64,000 bases of DNA, from contig CM034546.1 of the NCBI GenBank assembly GCA_020055645.1, positions 95,108,001-95,172,000 on the forward strand. Reading direction: 5' to 3'. The position numbers were made by a program, and so were the translations under genes. The notes beneath the pieces are model-generated. The model was not told where the DNA came from. It saw nothing but the letters and a program-made list of their open reading frames with translations, and searched no databases. Within the stretch, counting starts at the first letter, position 1; each line of letters opens with the position of its first letter. Positions 40,785-50,864 of this stretch are shown piece by piece. This DNA is from Tomocerus qinae (Eukaryota; Arthropoda; Collembola; Entomobryomorpha; Tomoceridae).

Positions 40785-41144
40785 TTATTTTTTGTCATCA
40801 TCGTAGTCCATTACGTCCATGCTGTTAAATCGTCTCCAAAATTGTGAATGTCCACTGCAGTAGATGGAACAAGGAAGAGGCTTGTTTGGAGGAAGGGGTG
40901 GGAATAATGGACTCGGGAATAATGGTTTATTTGGAGGTCTGTAGGAGCCTCGATTTATTGGAGATCTTAGTTGTTGATTCGGTTGTAGGCTATCATCTCT
41001 TCTGATTCGGAAGAGTCGGTTATGAAAAATGTTTCCGAAAGAAGCTGTCTCTCCCAGTGGTTGTGGATTTTGAGTACAAGTTGGTTTGAAGGACACCAGC
41101 ACAACGACCAAAGCTGCCAACACAAAACAACTCTGAGGAAGCAT
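40785..41144 (-). CDS. Secreted proline-rich cysteine-pair pro-peptide, member 2 (intronless)
   Basis: 119 aa in one exon. I chose the start at 41,144 rather than an in-frame ATG 48 bases upstream. It gives a clean signal peptide (SCFVLAALVVVLVSFKPTCT), and its context ATCAAAGAAAATGC matches member 3 base for base over CAAAGAAAATGC. Then follow RLFRIRRDD (basic processing site), LRSPINRG, a proline-rich stretch (KPLFPSPLFPPLPPNKPLP), the pair CSIYC, SGHSQFWRRF, and an acidic tail MDYDDDKK. It is the closest relative of member 3 (RLFRTKRD, RRSPINP, NPLFPS, CVFCSGNPQFWRR, YYDDD). It lies between two HINE fragments in opposite orientations. Function unknown; the positive proline-rich part recalls arthropod antimicrobial peptides, but that is analogy only. 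Confidence 0.82.
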   Translation of the reverse strand: MLPQSCFVLAALVVVLVSFKPTCTQNPQPLGETASFGNIFHNRLFRIRRDDSLQPNQQLRSPINRGSYRPPNKPLFPSPLFPPLPPNKPLPCSIYCSGHSQFWRRFNSMDVMDYDDDKK

Positions 41145-41514
41145 TTTCTTTGATACTGAATCACAAGATGCAGGCAGTTTTATGGTATCCAATTGGTTCT
41201 GACAGCAAAAGGCAGACTGCTCTTTTGAAAGAAAGGATTTTCCATTTTATGTGATAAATTATTGACAAAATGATAGCTTAAGGTCACTTCTTTGTGCATT
41301 GTTTTCCCTTACACCGTTTCTTACTCAGTAAACCGTGGTAAACGTTACACAAAAGTAGCGGTAAAAGAATAAACAAACACATGTCGGTATAAAATATAAT
41401 TTAGAATTAATCAGCTTTCGATAATACAATCATTTCTGAATGTTGTAATGACATTCATATTTTATTCGGTCATATTGCACAAATAGGCTTAAGGTAACTA
41501 TACTAAGCGTCAAA

Positions 41515-42057
41515 AAACTCAAAATTAATTAATATTGAGTATCAAAATAAACAAAAAATCAAAATTAATTAATATTGAGTCTAAAAATCAAAAGAAAATC
41601 AAAATTGATTAATATTGGGTATAAAAATCAAAAGAAACTGAGAAACTGCCATAATAATAAGCAATTTAAAAAATGCAAATTTGACTATCAATTTGCATAT
41701 AAATGCGAAATAGATTTATTTCCGTCCTATAATAAGTATTTTCCGGTTTTATTTACTTTATTATAAAATCTTAAAATCTGTCGAAGCGGAGTTAAATATT
41801 GTATACTATGAAGCTAACAAATCATAGGAAACACAATTGAACTTTCAATGTCCATTTAATGCCATATTTTCATTTTGACTATTAAAATGAAGACAAAGTG
41901 AGCGCGCGGCATCTCAGCCATGTGTCCCATTTTCAATAGGCTTTGCCACTAGTCCATATAGCCAAGTTTAGTTGAAATCCATCAATGTCTTCAAAAGTTA
42001 TCTCGTAAACGGACGGACTGCTGCAACATCAGCAATATCTAACTTATTCAGGCGAGC
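41515..42057 (-). mobile_element. HINE copy 2, reverse orientation, 3' truncated
   Basis: Read on the minus strand from 42,057 it begins GCTCGCCTGAATAA, passes CAGTCCGTCCGTTTAC and the GCGCGCTCACTTTGTC block, and ends in two to three tandem-repeat units near 41,515. Its 5' end has a diverged stretch between GAATAA and CAGTCCG. The hairpin end is missing. With copy 1 it forms an inverted pair around peptide gene 2. Confidence 0.8.
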
Positions 42058-43066
42058 ATTCCTTAACTCCTTCCAACACAGCAATCACATGATCACTGAC
42101 AATTAAACTCAATATTTCTCGTAAAGTATTTCGTAAAGGGTGGCAAAACAATAATATATGCTAAAATAGCGATGAATTAGAATTGCAATGAGATGACAAA
42201 CAACGCAACAATTTAATTCAGATTTCTGATTTTAGTAACTGGTAAAGGTAAGAAGCAATCATTGAGTGAGATAATGATCGAAGTTGGTGATGGATAATAA
42301 TGCATGGTGCGTGATGATGCAGACAAATGTTGGAATATAGAACATATTATAGTATTTACATTACGCAAACTTGGGTTGCGTTGGTGGCAGAAACTTGATT
42401 TCAATACGCCCCACGGCCCCAGTGATATGCCAAGCTGCTTCAGGCTTCTAATGCTAGTGTCGACGACCAATAAATAAATTCATCCGAGGTCAAAGATCAT
42501 ATCAACGCCATTTTGTCATCATCTCCGCTAGAAGTTTGCCATTGTCCCATGAACACATGCTGAAAGTTTCATTGGATTATCTCAATCCATTTGAAATTTA
42601 TTGTGACCATAAATTCACCCACAGACAGACATCAAGGGTGAAATGAAAAAGCTAGCGGTTCATACCGTTGCGCTACTTATTAGGATCAAAGTTTGCGTAA
42701 TAATTTGTCACTGTCACTCGATCGTCTGGTCGTCCACTATTAGTTGGAGCAAATAGGAGCAAGTATATCTTTGCAGGGGAATAACTTATTTCAAATCTGT
42801 TTTTTGCATAATATGGTAGCACATATATTCAGGAGGTACCATTTATCATTACAATTCAAATTTGACGCATCCCCTGGTTTACAGAAGGTGAGGCAGACAG
42901 TAGAAAGTGCAACAGGTGAGGCAGGCAGCGAATAGCATAGAGGACTGTGGATTTGCTGTGCTATCCAAGAGACTACGCACCGCGCTGGTGCTAACATGCT
43001 CTGAAACTGAGGGTAGACAAATGAAATGTAAAATAGCTGGACTTTAATGCAACGATTAGTGGAATA
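42058..43066. other. Intergenic, repeat-like debris
   Basis: No gene seen. Around 42,480-42,640, read on the minus strand, a GTCTGTCTGTGGG motif precedes a conserved-looking block (AATGGATTGAGATAATCC, AAACTTTCAGCATG). Its arrangement is like the 5' block of the HINEs but the sequence differs, so it may be a related family. Confidence 0.4.
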
Positions 43067-43203
43067 AAATTTTCGTTTCATTGCATTAATGCCACTTCAT
43101 TGTAGCCCAAACGTGATAATTGTCTAAACAAATACAATTTTCGTTTCATTGCAACAATATAGTCACTCCATTGTAACCCAAACGTAATAATTGTCTAAAC
43201 AAA
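43067..43203 (+). repeat. Tandem duplication, unit about 75 bp
   Basis: The words TTTTCGTTTCATTGCA and CCATTGTAACCCAAACGT followed by ATAATTGTCTAAACAAA occur twice in a row with a few differences (ATTG-TAGCCC versus ATTGTAACCC; CGTGATAATT versus CGTAATAATT). Confidence 0.75.
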
Positions 43204-43679
43204 GAGGATCTTCGTCCATTGTCATTAGTTAAATACACTTTGCAACATTTTAACGTGAAAATTGACAATCGTTATTCATCAGAGGTGAGTGCAGTTAATT
43301 ATAATGATAACGCTCTTCCCGGCCTTTTTTGGGATACGTGCTTGGTGGTGAGTGCAGATTAATTAAGGTGTGTGTTGACAACCACCTGGTGAGGATTTGC
43401 ATTCATTATTTGGGTTACACATTTTACCGTCAAAACAGGACAGCTTAATCGGGTATATTCCTAATGGTAATGTATTTGTTTTGTAACAGCTGACATGCCG
43501 ACATTCACATGGGGAAGAATTGACGTTAATTATTTGGGATAAACATTTTATCGTGGAACTTTAAAATGCAATTTTCAAATGTCAACATGGGTGCCTCTTT
43601 TATTCGTCTTTCCACCAAAGCAAATTGTCGGTCACAAAGGAGAAAGCTATGACCCGTGTACATGAACTTTTTTGGCACT
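43204..43679. other. Intergenic, imperfect direct repeat
   Basis: Two diverged copies of a segment containing CATT(C/A)ATTATTTGGG and ACA(C)ATTTTA(C/T)CGT at about 43,390-43,435 and 43,500-43,560. No gene seen. Confidence 0.4.
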
Positions 43680-43681
43680 TG

Positions 43682-45254
43682 TTAAATAGTTTCAAATTGA
43701 TTAAAATCTTGACTGAATACTAGAAACCTACTGATAGTGCCTCGGAAAAATATCCTAAAGCTACAAGATAGCGTTGTTTTGGCCAACACAGCGGTCTGAC
43801 CAGGCAACTTATGTTCTCTCCTCTCCCGCTCGCAAAAACTCATAATTTTTAATACAAAATTGAAATATTTCACTGGCACCTCGATTTCCTTCGCGTTTGT
43901 GCCACAGACACATCGTTGTAATATCTTTGTCTCCTCGATGAATTGCTTCACTGTAGCAGAGATACTTTCTTTTGTAAGTGTTCACTATTAGTTAAATTCG
44001 AAAAGCTAATAACCTGAAAAATAATTGAAAAAATTAAAATAAATGTTTAAATTGATAGTTATAAAATCTTAATAACTTAATGGTTATACTACTAACCGCT
44101 TGCATGTCAACAGAAATTACTATAATATTTGGATTTATTTTACTTATTCGATATCTCGATGATCTTCTCGAATAGCTGCGAAACCATTTTTTGATTTCAG
44201 ATGATGGTCCACGGAAGTAAGCCACAGTACATTTAGCTGTTCTTCATCATCTAGATTTTGCTCATTGAGATTAGCAATTGACGTAAAAATCTCATCGCAA
44301 GTATCACACGTATCACTCCTAGGTTGGCGAAACAAAAAATTGAGTTCCTTTATGGTGTCGTAGTAAACTTTTTCATGCGAAAACACTTCTTCCCCTAATG
44401 CGTCGCAATATAGGCTCAACATTCTGGCAACATTCAATTGTTTTCTTAAATCCTCTCTTAGAGGATTCCCGGCCTAAGAACAAAATCCTGATTTTTATAT
44501 TATACTGATTCATTAAAGCACATCGTTATTAGGGTTAGTTTACATTTCTGGAGTAATGGCTTATTTCGGTCGGAAACGATCTAATGTGGGAAACAATGTT
44601 TGCCTTGATACTAGCGTCGTGCCTGTGTGGTCTGCTTAAGTGCATGCCTCGTTGGTCAATAGCTGCCAAATTTCCTTTACCCATTTTGTTCTGTACGGTC
44701 CTAAGTCTCCAATCCGTAATTCCGAATACTGTAAGAAATGTCTTTCGACATACTTGTAATTTTACGTTATTCTCGTCAGTTATCCAAAAGTAATAAGTTG
44801 CATTTAGTCTATGTAATTCTCCATTGGTTGTACGATGTGCGATCTCTTTTTTCGTGACTAATTGCATAATTGACGTTGACTGTAAGTTCCAGTTTCCTAG
44901 TCCCCAAAATTCTTGAAATATTGCCAATTTCCTCTGATGAGAAATTATGCACCTGGTTTCTGGCAACCAGACTCGCAAAAGTATTCCTTTTAAAATTTCA
45001 ATCCATTTTTAGTTAGACTAATTTTTAGTTTAATTTTCTATCAAAGGAAGACGCAGAAAGCTATTATTACTCACTTCACAAGGAGGCGAAGGCGGCTCAT
45101 TTTCTTGTCGGTTTCTGCCCGAATATGGGTTTTTTGAATTCCTCATTAGCTTAGCCTGAGTATCAGACCAATTTAAAACGCTAATCTTTCTTCGTCTTCC
45201 AACATTTTGATGCAGCAATAGCTTTTGAGAGAGATTTATGTTACATAGTTCCAT
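43682..45254 (-). pseudogene. Decayed copy of a repeat-encoded (transposon-type) protein family
   Basis: Pieces in order on the minus strand: RRRKISVLNWSDTQAKLMRN and a PPSPPC end (45,254-45,060); RKLAIFQEFWGLGNW, KTFLTVFGITDWRLRT, SHYSRN (44,978-44,544); a 70-bp intron 44,474-44,543 with GTAAAC/TTAG; then RKQLNVARMLSLYC, RQPRSDTCDTCDEI, HHLKSKNGFAAIREDHR (to 44,144); NPNIIVISVDMQAV (about 44,130); CLWHKREGNRGASEI (about 43,900). I know this order of motifs from a multi-copy protein family in arthropod and other invertebrate genomes, of unproven function and probably transposon-derived. The frame breaks near 44,950 and 44,150 and again before the last piece, so I call it broken. Family name unknown to me. 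Confidence 0.65.
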
Positions 45255-46245
45255 CTTTGCAAAATTTCAACACTCAACATGCCCGATGATAAAATGGCTC
45301 GGCAATGACTTAGAAACATGGAATACATCTAACTACAGTTTTGTAAATTCAAAATTCACGGAGACGGGGGTTAAAATTTGTCGATTATTTTATTTTGAGT
45401 ACTTAGTTACGGAATTAATTCTTTTTAGCAACCCAGATCAGTCATTTTTCCGCTCAGCAACTCATATAAAGTTAATAAAATTTTATTGATTGTAATGTTT
45501 CCATGCAAGCACGTGGTTTACTGATATTTAGATATCAACTGCCCGGTGGATATCAAATTTGCATTCTAATGATAACTACTGATTGTGGCTGAATACATGT
45601 GCTACCATTTGCAAAAAGCAGATTTGAAACAAGTTATGTCGTTCCAAAAATATGCGAGCATATTATTATCGAAGGACAACCAGAACACCAGAAAACTTTT
45701 TTTAATCTCCCACTTCGATCCTGCGTATACGCCTGTTTGCCACCAGTTTATTAATTTGTTTTCCATCAACCAGCTAATGTTCGCATTAAAGGTTTATAAT
45801 GTTATTGCTGCAAATGTCGTTCGATTTCTCTTCTCAAATACTTTTATACATCCATTGAAACTATTCGACTTAATCTAAATTTTCTAGATATGACCTTATA
45901 TCCATCTAAATAAATTTAGACATTCATTGCAGATATTTATATTATTACATAACCAAATTAGTTTCAATGTCATTTTATGATTTTCATTTCTCATTTTTAT
46001 CAGCTCCTGTAAGTAAAAGCATTGACATAATGACACGGACTCTCGAAATATTCTGGCAGAAGCATAGTCTACTATTTACAATGCGCTGCTTTACTATAAT
46101 ATATTATAACTGATTACCATATTGATGTTAGTCAAAAATGACATCGGGGCAAGCGCCCCCCCCCCTCGCTGCGGCCTTGTCTGCCTCATGGAAATGTATA
46201 GGAAATGTCGCCGTGTGACGTCACAAATCGGTTACATTACAAAAA
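45255..46245. other. Intergenic
   Basis: No gene supported. A 97-codon open frame at 45,585-45,878 has no recognisable motif or splice context. The last 120 bases (GC-richer, with a C8 run at 46,158-46,165) border a HINE end. Confidence 0.45.
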
Positions 46246-48033
46246 CCTACAGCAAGCCGTAACAGAAGCTCGCCTGAGTAAAGGGGACCGTGTGCACATT
46301 TTTGGTAAATCAATTGTAGAAAAAATTATGATTTTGATTATTAAAGTAAAAATTAATTCAAATTCAAATTATTCATAATCCAAAAAATAACTATCAAAAT
46401 CAACAGAAAATCAAAATAGATTAACGTTGACTATGATAATAAAAAGAAAATCAAAATAGATTAATGTCGACTATCAAAATCGACAGAAAATCAAAATAGA
46501 TTAATGTTGACTCTATCAAAATCAACAGAAAATCGAAATAAAATTAATGTTGACTATAATAGGCAATAGAAAATCGAAATAAAATTAATGTTGACTATAA
46601 TAGGCAATAGAAAATCAAAATTGATTAATATTGTGTATCAAAATCAACAGAAAATCAAAATCGGTTAATATTTTTAAAATAAACAGGAATTCGAAAAATG
46701 TAAATTTGGCTATCAATTTGAATATAAATGCGAAATAGATTTATTTCTGTCCTATAATGAATTTTCTCGGTTTTAGCTCGCCTGATAAGGCAGCTTATAG
46801 AATCGCACAGTCCGTCCGTCCGTCCGTTCGTCTGTTACCACGATAACTTTCGAACGCATTGACCGATTTTGATCAAACTTGCCAAAAACATTGTCTATGC
46901 CCATAGGACAAAGCCTATTGAAAATGGACCACATTGGTCCATAGGTTGCTGAGATGACGCGCGCTCACTTTGTCTTCATTTTGATAGTCAAAATGAAAAT
47001 GTGGCATTAAATGGACATTAAAAGTTCAATTGTGCTTCCTATGGATTGTTAGCGGGATAGTACAAAATATTAAATGCCGCTTCGACCTAATTTAAGATTT
47101 TATAATAAAGTAAATAAATCCGGTAAATACCTATTAAAGGAAAGAAATAAATCTATTTTGCATTTATATGCAAACTGATAGTTAAATTTACATTTTTAGA
47201 ATTGGTTTTCTTTATGATAGTCAATATTAACCGATTTTGATTTTCTTTTGATTTTTATATTCCATATTAATCAATTTTGATTTTTTGTTTAATTAGATTC
47301 CCAATATTAATCAATTTTGATTTTTTGTTCATTTTGATATTTAATATAGTCAATTTTGTTTATTTTGATACCAATTATTGTTTAACTTTGATGTTTTGTT
47401 TATTTTGATACTCAGTATTATTCAATTTTGAATTTTTGTTTATTTTAATACTCAGTATTATTCTATTTTGATTTTTTGTTAATTTTGATACTCAATCATA
47501 ATCAATTTTGATGTTCTGTTGATTTTCATAGTCAACAGTTATCTATTTTGATTTTCTGCTGATTTTCATAGTCAACAATTATCTAATTCGACTTTTTGTT
47601 GATTTTCATAGTCAACAATTATCTATTTTGATTTTCTGTTGATTTAAATAGTCAATAATAATCTATTTTGATTTGCTGTTGAATTTCATAGCCAAAAATA
47701 ATTTATTTTGATTTTCTGTTGATTTTAATAGTCAATATTAATCTATTTTGATTTTCTGTTAATGTTGAAGATTTTTCCAATAATTATAAATATTGATCTA
47801 GTTTGAATTACATTGTACTAATCAAAATAAATTTATTATTCCTCCAAAAATGTGTACATGATCCCCTTCACTCAGGCGAGCTTCTGTTACGGCTTGCCGT
47901 AGGTTTTATTTACGTTATTATAAAATCTTAAATTTGGTAGAAGCGGAGTTAAATATTTTATACTATTCATTTATAACAATTTATAGGAAACACAATTGAA
48001 ATTTTTATGGCCCATTTTCTACTTTGACTATCA
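46246..48033 (-). mobile_element. HINE copy 3 (reverse), split by a nested HINE
   Basis: Two parts, 46,246-46,774 and 47,904-48,033, both on the minus strand. The first begins at the 3' hairpin end: read on the minus strand it is ACTCAGGCGAGCTTCTGTTA then CGGCTTGCTGTAGG. It contains the 40-bp array (about 46,380-46,680) and the block GAAATAGATTTATTTCTGTC. The second resumes exactly where the first stops (ATTTACGTTATTATAAAATC ... CTACTTTGACTATCAAA). The 5' end is lost near 48,033. Confidence 0.85.
46775..47903 (+). mobile_element. HINE copy 4, complete, nested in copy 3
   Basis: Complete 1,129-bp element. The 5' end is AGCTCGCCTGATAAGGCAGC; then come the CCGTCC run, the conserved block, a 40-bp repeat array (about 47,220-47,770), and the 3' end CACTCAGGCGAGCTTCTGTT followed by hairpin ACGGCTTGCCGT and AGG. 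TTTT stands on both sides (46,771-46,774 and 47,904-47,907). The same site in copy 2 has a single TTTT (CGGTTTTATTTAC), so the ends are fixed by an empty-site comparison. Subterminal AGCTCGCCTGA and TCAGGCGAGCT are inverted copies. 5' subterminal inverted repeat, tandem core, 3' hairpin and T-tract target are the known layout of Helentron-associated elements. Confidence 0.88.
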
Positions 48034-48846
48034 AATAAAAACGAACTTATCCCAACCTTGAACAACATGCTGTGCTAATCTAAATAATTCAAACTACCAC
48101 ATAGTAGGAGTTGCAAGTTGCAAATAATTGTCAGATTGTACAATTTTAAAATGATTCAAAAACCATTTCAACCGGAAGAATAAATAAATGGCATAAATAA
48201 ATTTTTAAATAAATAAATGTTTTTAAATGGCATAAATGTTTTTTTTAAATTGCGTCATATTCTGATTATCCAGAAATTTAATTTTTATCATGTTTTCTTT
48301 GCGTCTCCCGATGAGTCCGATCTTTTAAGGTTTTTACCTTTAATATATCTCTATTTCTCCATTATTATAATACCTTTAATACATTGCAGGGCCGCAACCA
48401 GAAAAAAATTTCGGGGAAGGGGGCCGACAAATTATAAGTAAAAATATATACTATTTTTGGTTTTCGAAGCAAAAATTCCTTTCTTTCCTTGGATTTCGCC
48501 TTGGCTGCGGCACTGATACATTGTTATGCAAATGTTATGGAACAGTGTGAGGTATTCGTAGAATAATGAAGACATTTTTTAAGGAAAATGGTTGGGGAAT
48601 AGAAAATGACTTTTATCTATAGAATTTATAAATGGAAAATATGTCCATGGAATAAAGGAAAGAATACTTTGGTGGAATAGATCCTTTATTGCAAATGAAT
48701 ATATTATCGGATATATATAGAGATATACAAATTAATTGGAGATACATTGTAAAGGTGTTCTTTCGCTTCTATTCAAAATTCCAGCATCAACGTCCAAACC
48801 ATTCTAATATTGTTCAGTTCGGTGGCCCTGGTGTTGGCTTTGGCCT
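48034..48846. other. Intergenic and 3' UTR of peptide member 3
   Basis: No gene seen. On the minus strand AATAAA at about 48,689-48,684 lies 158 bases after the member 3 stop. A GC-richer patch at 48,388-48,430 (GGGCCGCAACC, GGGGAAGGGGGCC) is unlike its surroundings and may be repeat debris. Confidence 0.45.
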
Positions 48847-49224
48847 CTATTTCAAAGAGTACCAATCAACGAATACATCAGGCCTATCGTCGTCGTAGTA
48901 CGCAGGCATCATTCTTCGTCTCCAAAATTGGGGGTTTCCACTGCAGAAGACACAAGGACGGTTGGGTCTGGGTGGTGGCGGTGGTCGACTCGGGAAAAGT
49001 GGATTATTTGAAGGTCTCTGGATTGGATTGATTGGAGATCTTCGTTGTCGATTTTGATAGCTCTGTGGTAGGGTATCTCTTTTTGTTCTGAAAAGTCGAC
49101 TTTGGATAACGTTTTCGATGTTCGATGAACCCTGGTATCCAGGCGGTTGTGTATCCTGGTGCGTTGTCTGGAAGGTCAGTAGAGCAAGTAAAGTTACCAA
49201 CACGAAAATACCGAGAGGAGGCAT
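48847..49224 (-). CDS. Secreted proline-rich cysteine-pair pro-peptide, member 3 (intronless)
   Basis: 125 aa, one exon. Signal peptide GIFVLVTLLALLTFQTTHQ; processing sites RLFRTKRD and NRQRRSPINP; a proline/arginine-rich stretch (SRPPPPPRPNRP); the pair CVFC; then SGNPQFWRRR, an acidic patch (YYDDDRPD) and a longer tail ending DWYSLK. The ATG context CAAAGAAAATGC equals that of member 2. A TATAAATA box lies at 49,301-49,294, about 70 bases upstream of the ATG, so this looks like a functional promoter and not a dead copy. Cysteine spacing is C-x2-C here against C-x3-C in members 1 and 2. The gene ends 145 bases before a 25-base HINE end fragment and sits just left of the Helitron. Function unknown. 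Confidence 0.83.
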   Translation of the reverse strand: MPPLGIFVLVTLLALLTFQTTHQDTQPPGYQGSSNIENVIQSRLFRTKRDTLPQSYQNRQRRSPINPIQRPSNNPLFPSRPPPPPRPNRPCVFCSGNPQFWRRRMMPAYYDDDRPDVFVDWYSLK

Positions 49225-49293
49225 TTTCTTTGATTTGCAGTAATTAGTCTAAATCAAAATAACTGACTGACTGAAATGACTGAAAGGATTGAC

Positions 49294-49301
49294 TATTTAT
49301 A
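49294..49301 (-). promoter_or_regulatory. TATA box of peptide member 3
   Basis: TATAAATA on the minus strand, within TTTTAGTATAAATAGTC, 70 bases upstream of the start codon. The position suits a leader of about 40 bases. Confidence 0.6.
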
Positions 49302-49368
49302 CTAAAATGAATTGTCATTGTCATTAGCAAAAATGTAATAAACCATCTTTACTGCATAAATAAACTGC

Positions 49369-49393
49369 CTTATTCAGGCGAACTAAAAAGTAG
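49369..49393 (-). mobile_element. HINE 5' end fragment, reverse
   Basis: On the minus strand TTTTTAGTTCGCCTGAATAA then GGCAG matches the 5' end of the HINE family. Homology stops after about 25 bases. Confidence 0.6.
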
Positions 49394-49483
49394 CGACTTA
49401 GGAGTTGTAGTTGAATCTATCTATACTACATTATAATTTCCGGGAGTTTGTATTTATGCCTGTGTGTGTGTCCACCCCCAGTT

Positions 49484-49965
49484 TCCCTATGTTGACACTT
49501 CCAGAAGCAGTAAATCCATATGTTGACGTTGACACTTCGGCAAGTAGTAAATCCATGTTGACACTTCCAGAAGTAGTAAAACCATATGTTTTCACTTCTA
49601 GAAGCAGTAAAACCCTATGTTGACACTTCTAGAAGCAGTAAAATCCTATGTTGACACTTCTAGAAGCAGTAAAACCCTATGTTGACACTTCTAGAAGCAG
49701 TTAAACCCTATGTTGACACTTTTGGAAGCAGTTAAACCCTATGTTGACACTTCTAGAAGCAGTAAAACCATATGTTGACACTTTTGGAAGCAGTAAAACC
49801 CTATGTTGACACTTCTAGAAGCAGTGAAACCCTATGTTGACACTTTTAATAGCAATAAATACCGATGTTGATACTTCTAGAAGCAGTGAAACCCTTTGTT
49901 GACACTTCTACTATATGTTGACACTTTCAGAAGTGGTAAAACTATATTTTGTCACTTTTAGAAAC
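49484..49965 (+). repeat. 31-bp minisatellite in the Helitron
   Basis: About 15 units of TATGTTGACACTTCTAGAAG then CAGTAAAACCC, with variants (TTTGGAAGC, GTGAAACCC). Head-to-tail, degenerating at both ends. Confidence 0.9.
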
Positions 49966-50037
49966 AGAAAAAAGTAAAAACCCTGTGTTATGTTATGTTA
50001 ATTGGGATGGAGGGTTGAGGTTGAGACTATATCTCGA

Positions 50038-50152
50038 TGAAACAATTATGTTATTTCGGAAGGGGCGGGCAGGTGGAGGTTACATGTCGGTAAAAAAGTT
50101 GTTATTTGGGAGGGGGCTGGGAGGTAGAAACTTCATTTCGGTGAAACAATTG
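50038..50152 (+). repeat. G-rich minisatellite, left segment
   Basis: Two units of the form GTTATTTGGGAGGGG..GGAGGT, then CATGTCGGTGAAAAAGTT. The array continues at 53,026 after the inverted-repeat element inserted at CAATTG, and again at 57,438. Confidence 0.75.
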
Positions 50153-50318
50153 AGTTCTTCCGAGCAAAAAGGGCGGTTGGATTTTCTCAAAACAAACATC
50201 CTTAGCAACCTAAATAGTATTGTCACGGGTGTGTGCAAAAATTACGTATGCACGTAAATTACGTAGTTAGATTAAAATTTCGAAATCTGATTTCGTAATG
50301 TTATCGCCAATCAGAGTC

Positions 50319-50864
50319 GCACTCTTAAAAATAAACGTCAAATTACGCTAACGTTATCTTCATCACGTCATTTGTAACATTAACAAATGTAAAAATGACA
50401 TTAAAATATTGTTAAACGATTTTAAAATGACAACTTTATCGATGTCAAAATATTGACAAAATTGACTGTTAAAATAACAAGAAATAATAATGTAGTCATT
50501 TTAGAAGCTATGAACAGAATATGTATCGTCAAAAGTCTACCCTCATTAAATAAAGCATTGGTAGCAGGGTGGCATTATACGGGTTTAAAATGGATGGATA
50601 CACAAGTGAACGTATGTGGTTCAAACCTCTGTCACGGTACAATTTTTTGCTTTGATGACATTTTGTCCCGTTATTTTTTCACATGAGTTCATGTTATGGA
50701 TACGTGATCAACCGTTAAAAGCTGACATTAATTAAAGTTAGAAAATTGACAGTCTTGATTCATGTCATTTTAACGGGAAAAAATGTAAGTCCAAAAAAAC
50801 AGGATAAATAACTGCGAATAATGTTAAAAATGACAGGAATGACTGTTGTCATTTTTAAGAGTGC
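50319..50864. mobile_element. 546-bp MITE with GCACTCTTAAAAAT ends
   Basis: The left GCACTCTTAAAAATAAACGT and the right, read inverted, GCACTCTTAAAAATGACAAC are inverted copies of at least 14 bases. Internally it is rich in TTAAAATGACA / TGTCATTTTAA words. No coding potential. It sits inside the 2.87-kb element. Confidence 0.65.

Noticed and set aside
41145-41192. Upstream in-frame ATG of secreted peptide member 2
   Set aside because: It would put 16 polar residues before the signal peptide; the downstream ATG shares its context with member 3.
42651-42680. tRNA- or SINE-like boxes (GGTTCATACC; inverted TAGCGCAACGG)
   Set aside because: The stem pairing and spacing do not make a tRNA, and no second copy was seen in the window.
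45585-45878. 97-codon open frame, plus strand
   Set aside because: No recognisable motif, no supporting splice sites, and it lies among repeat debris.
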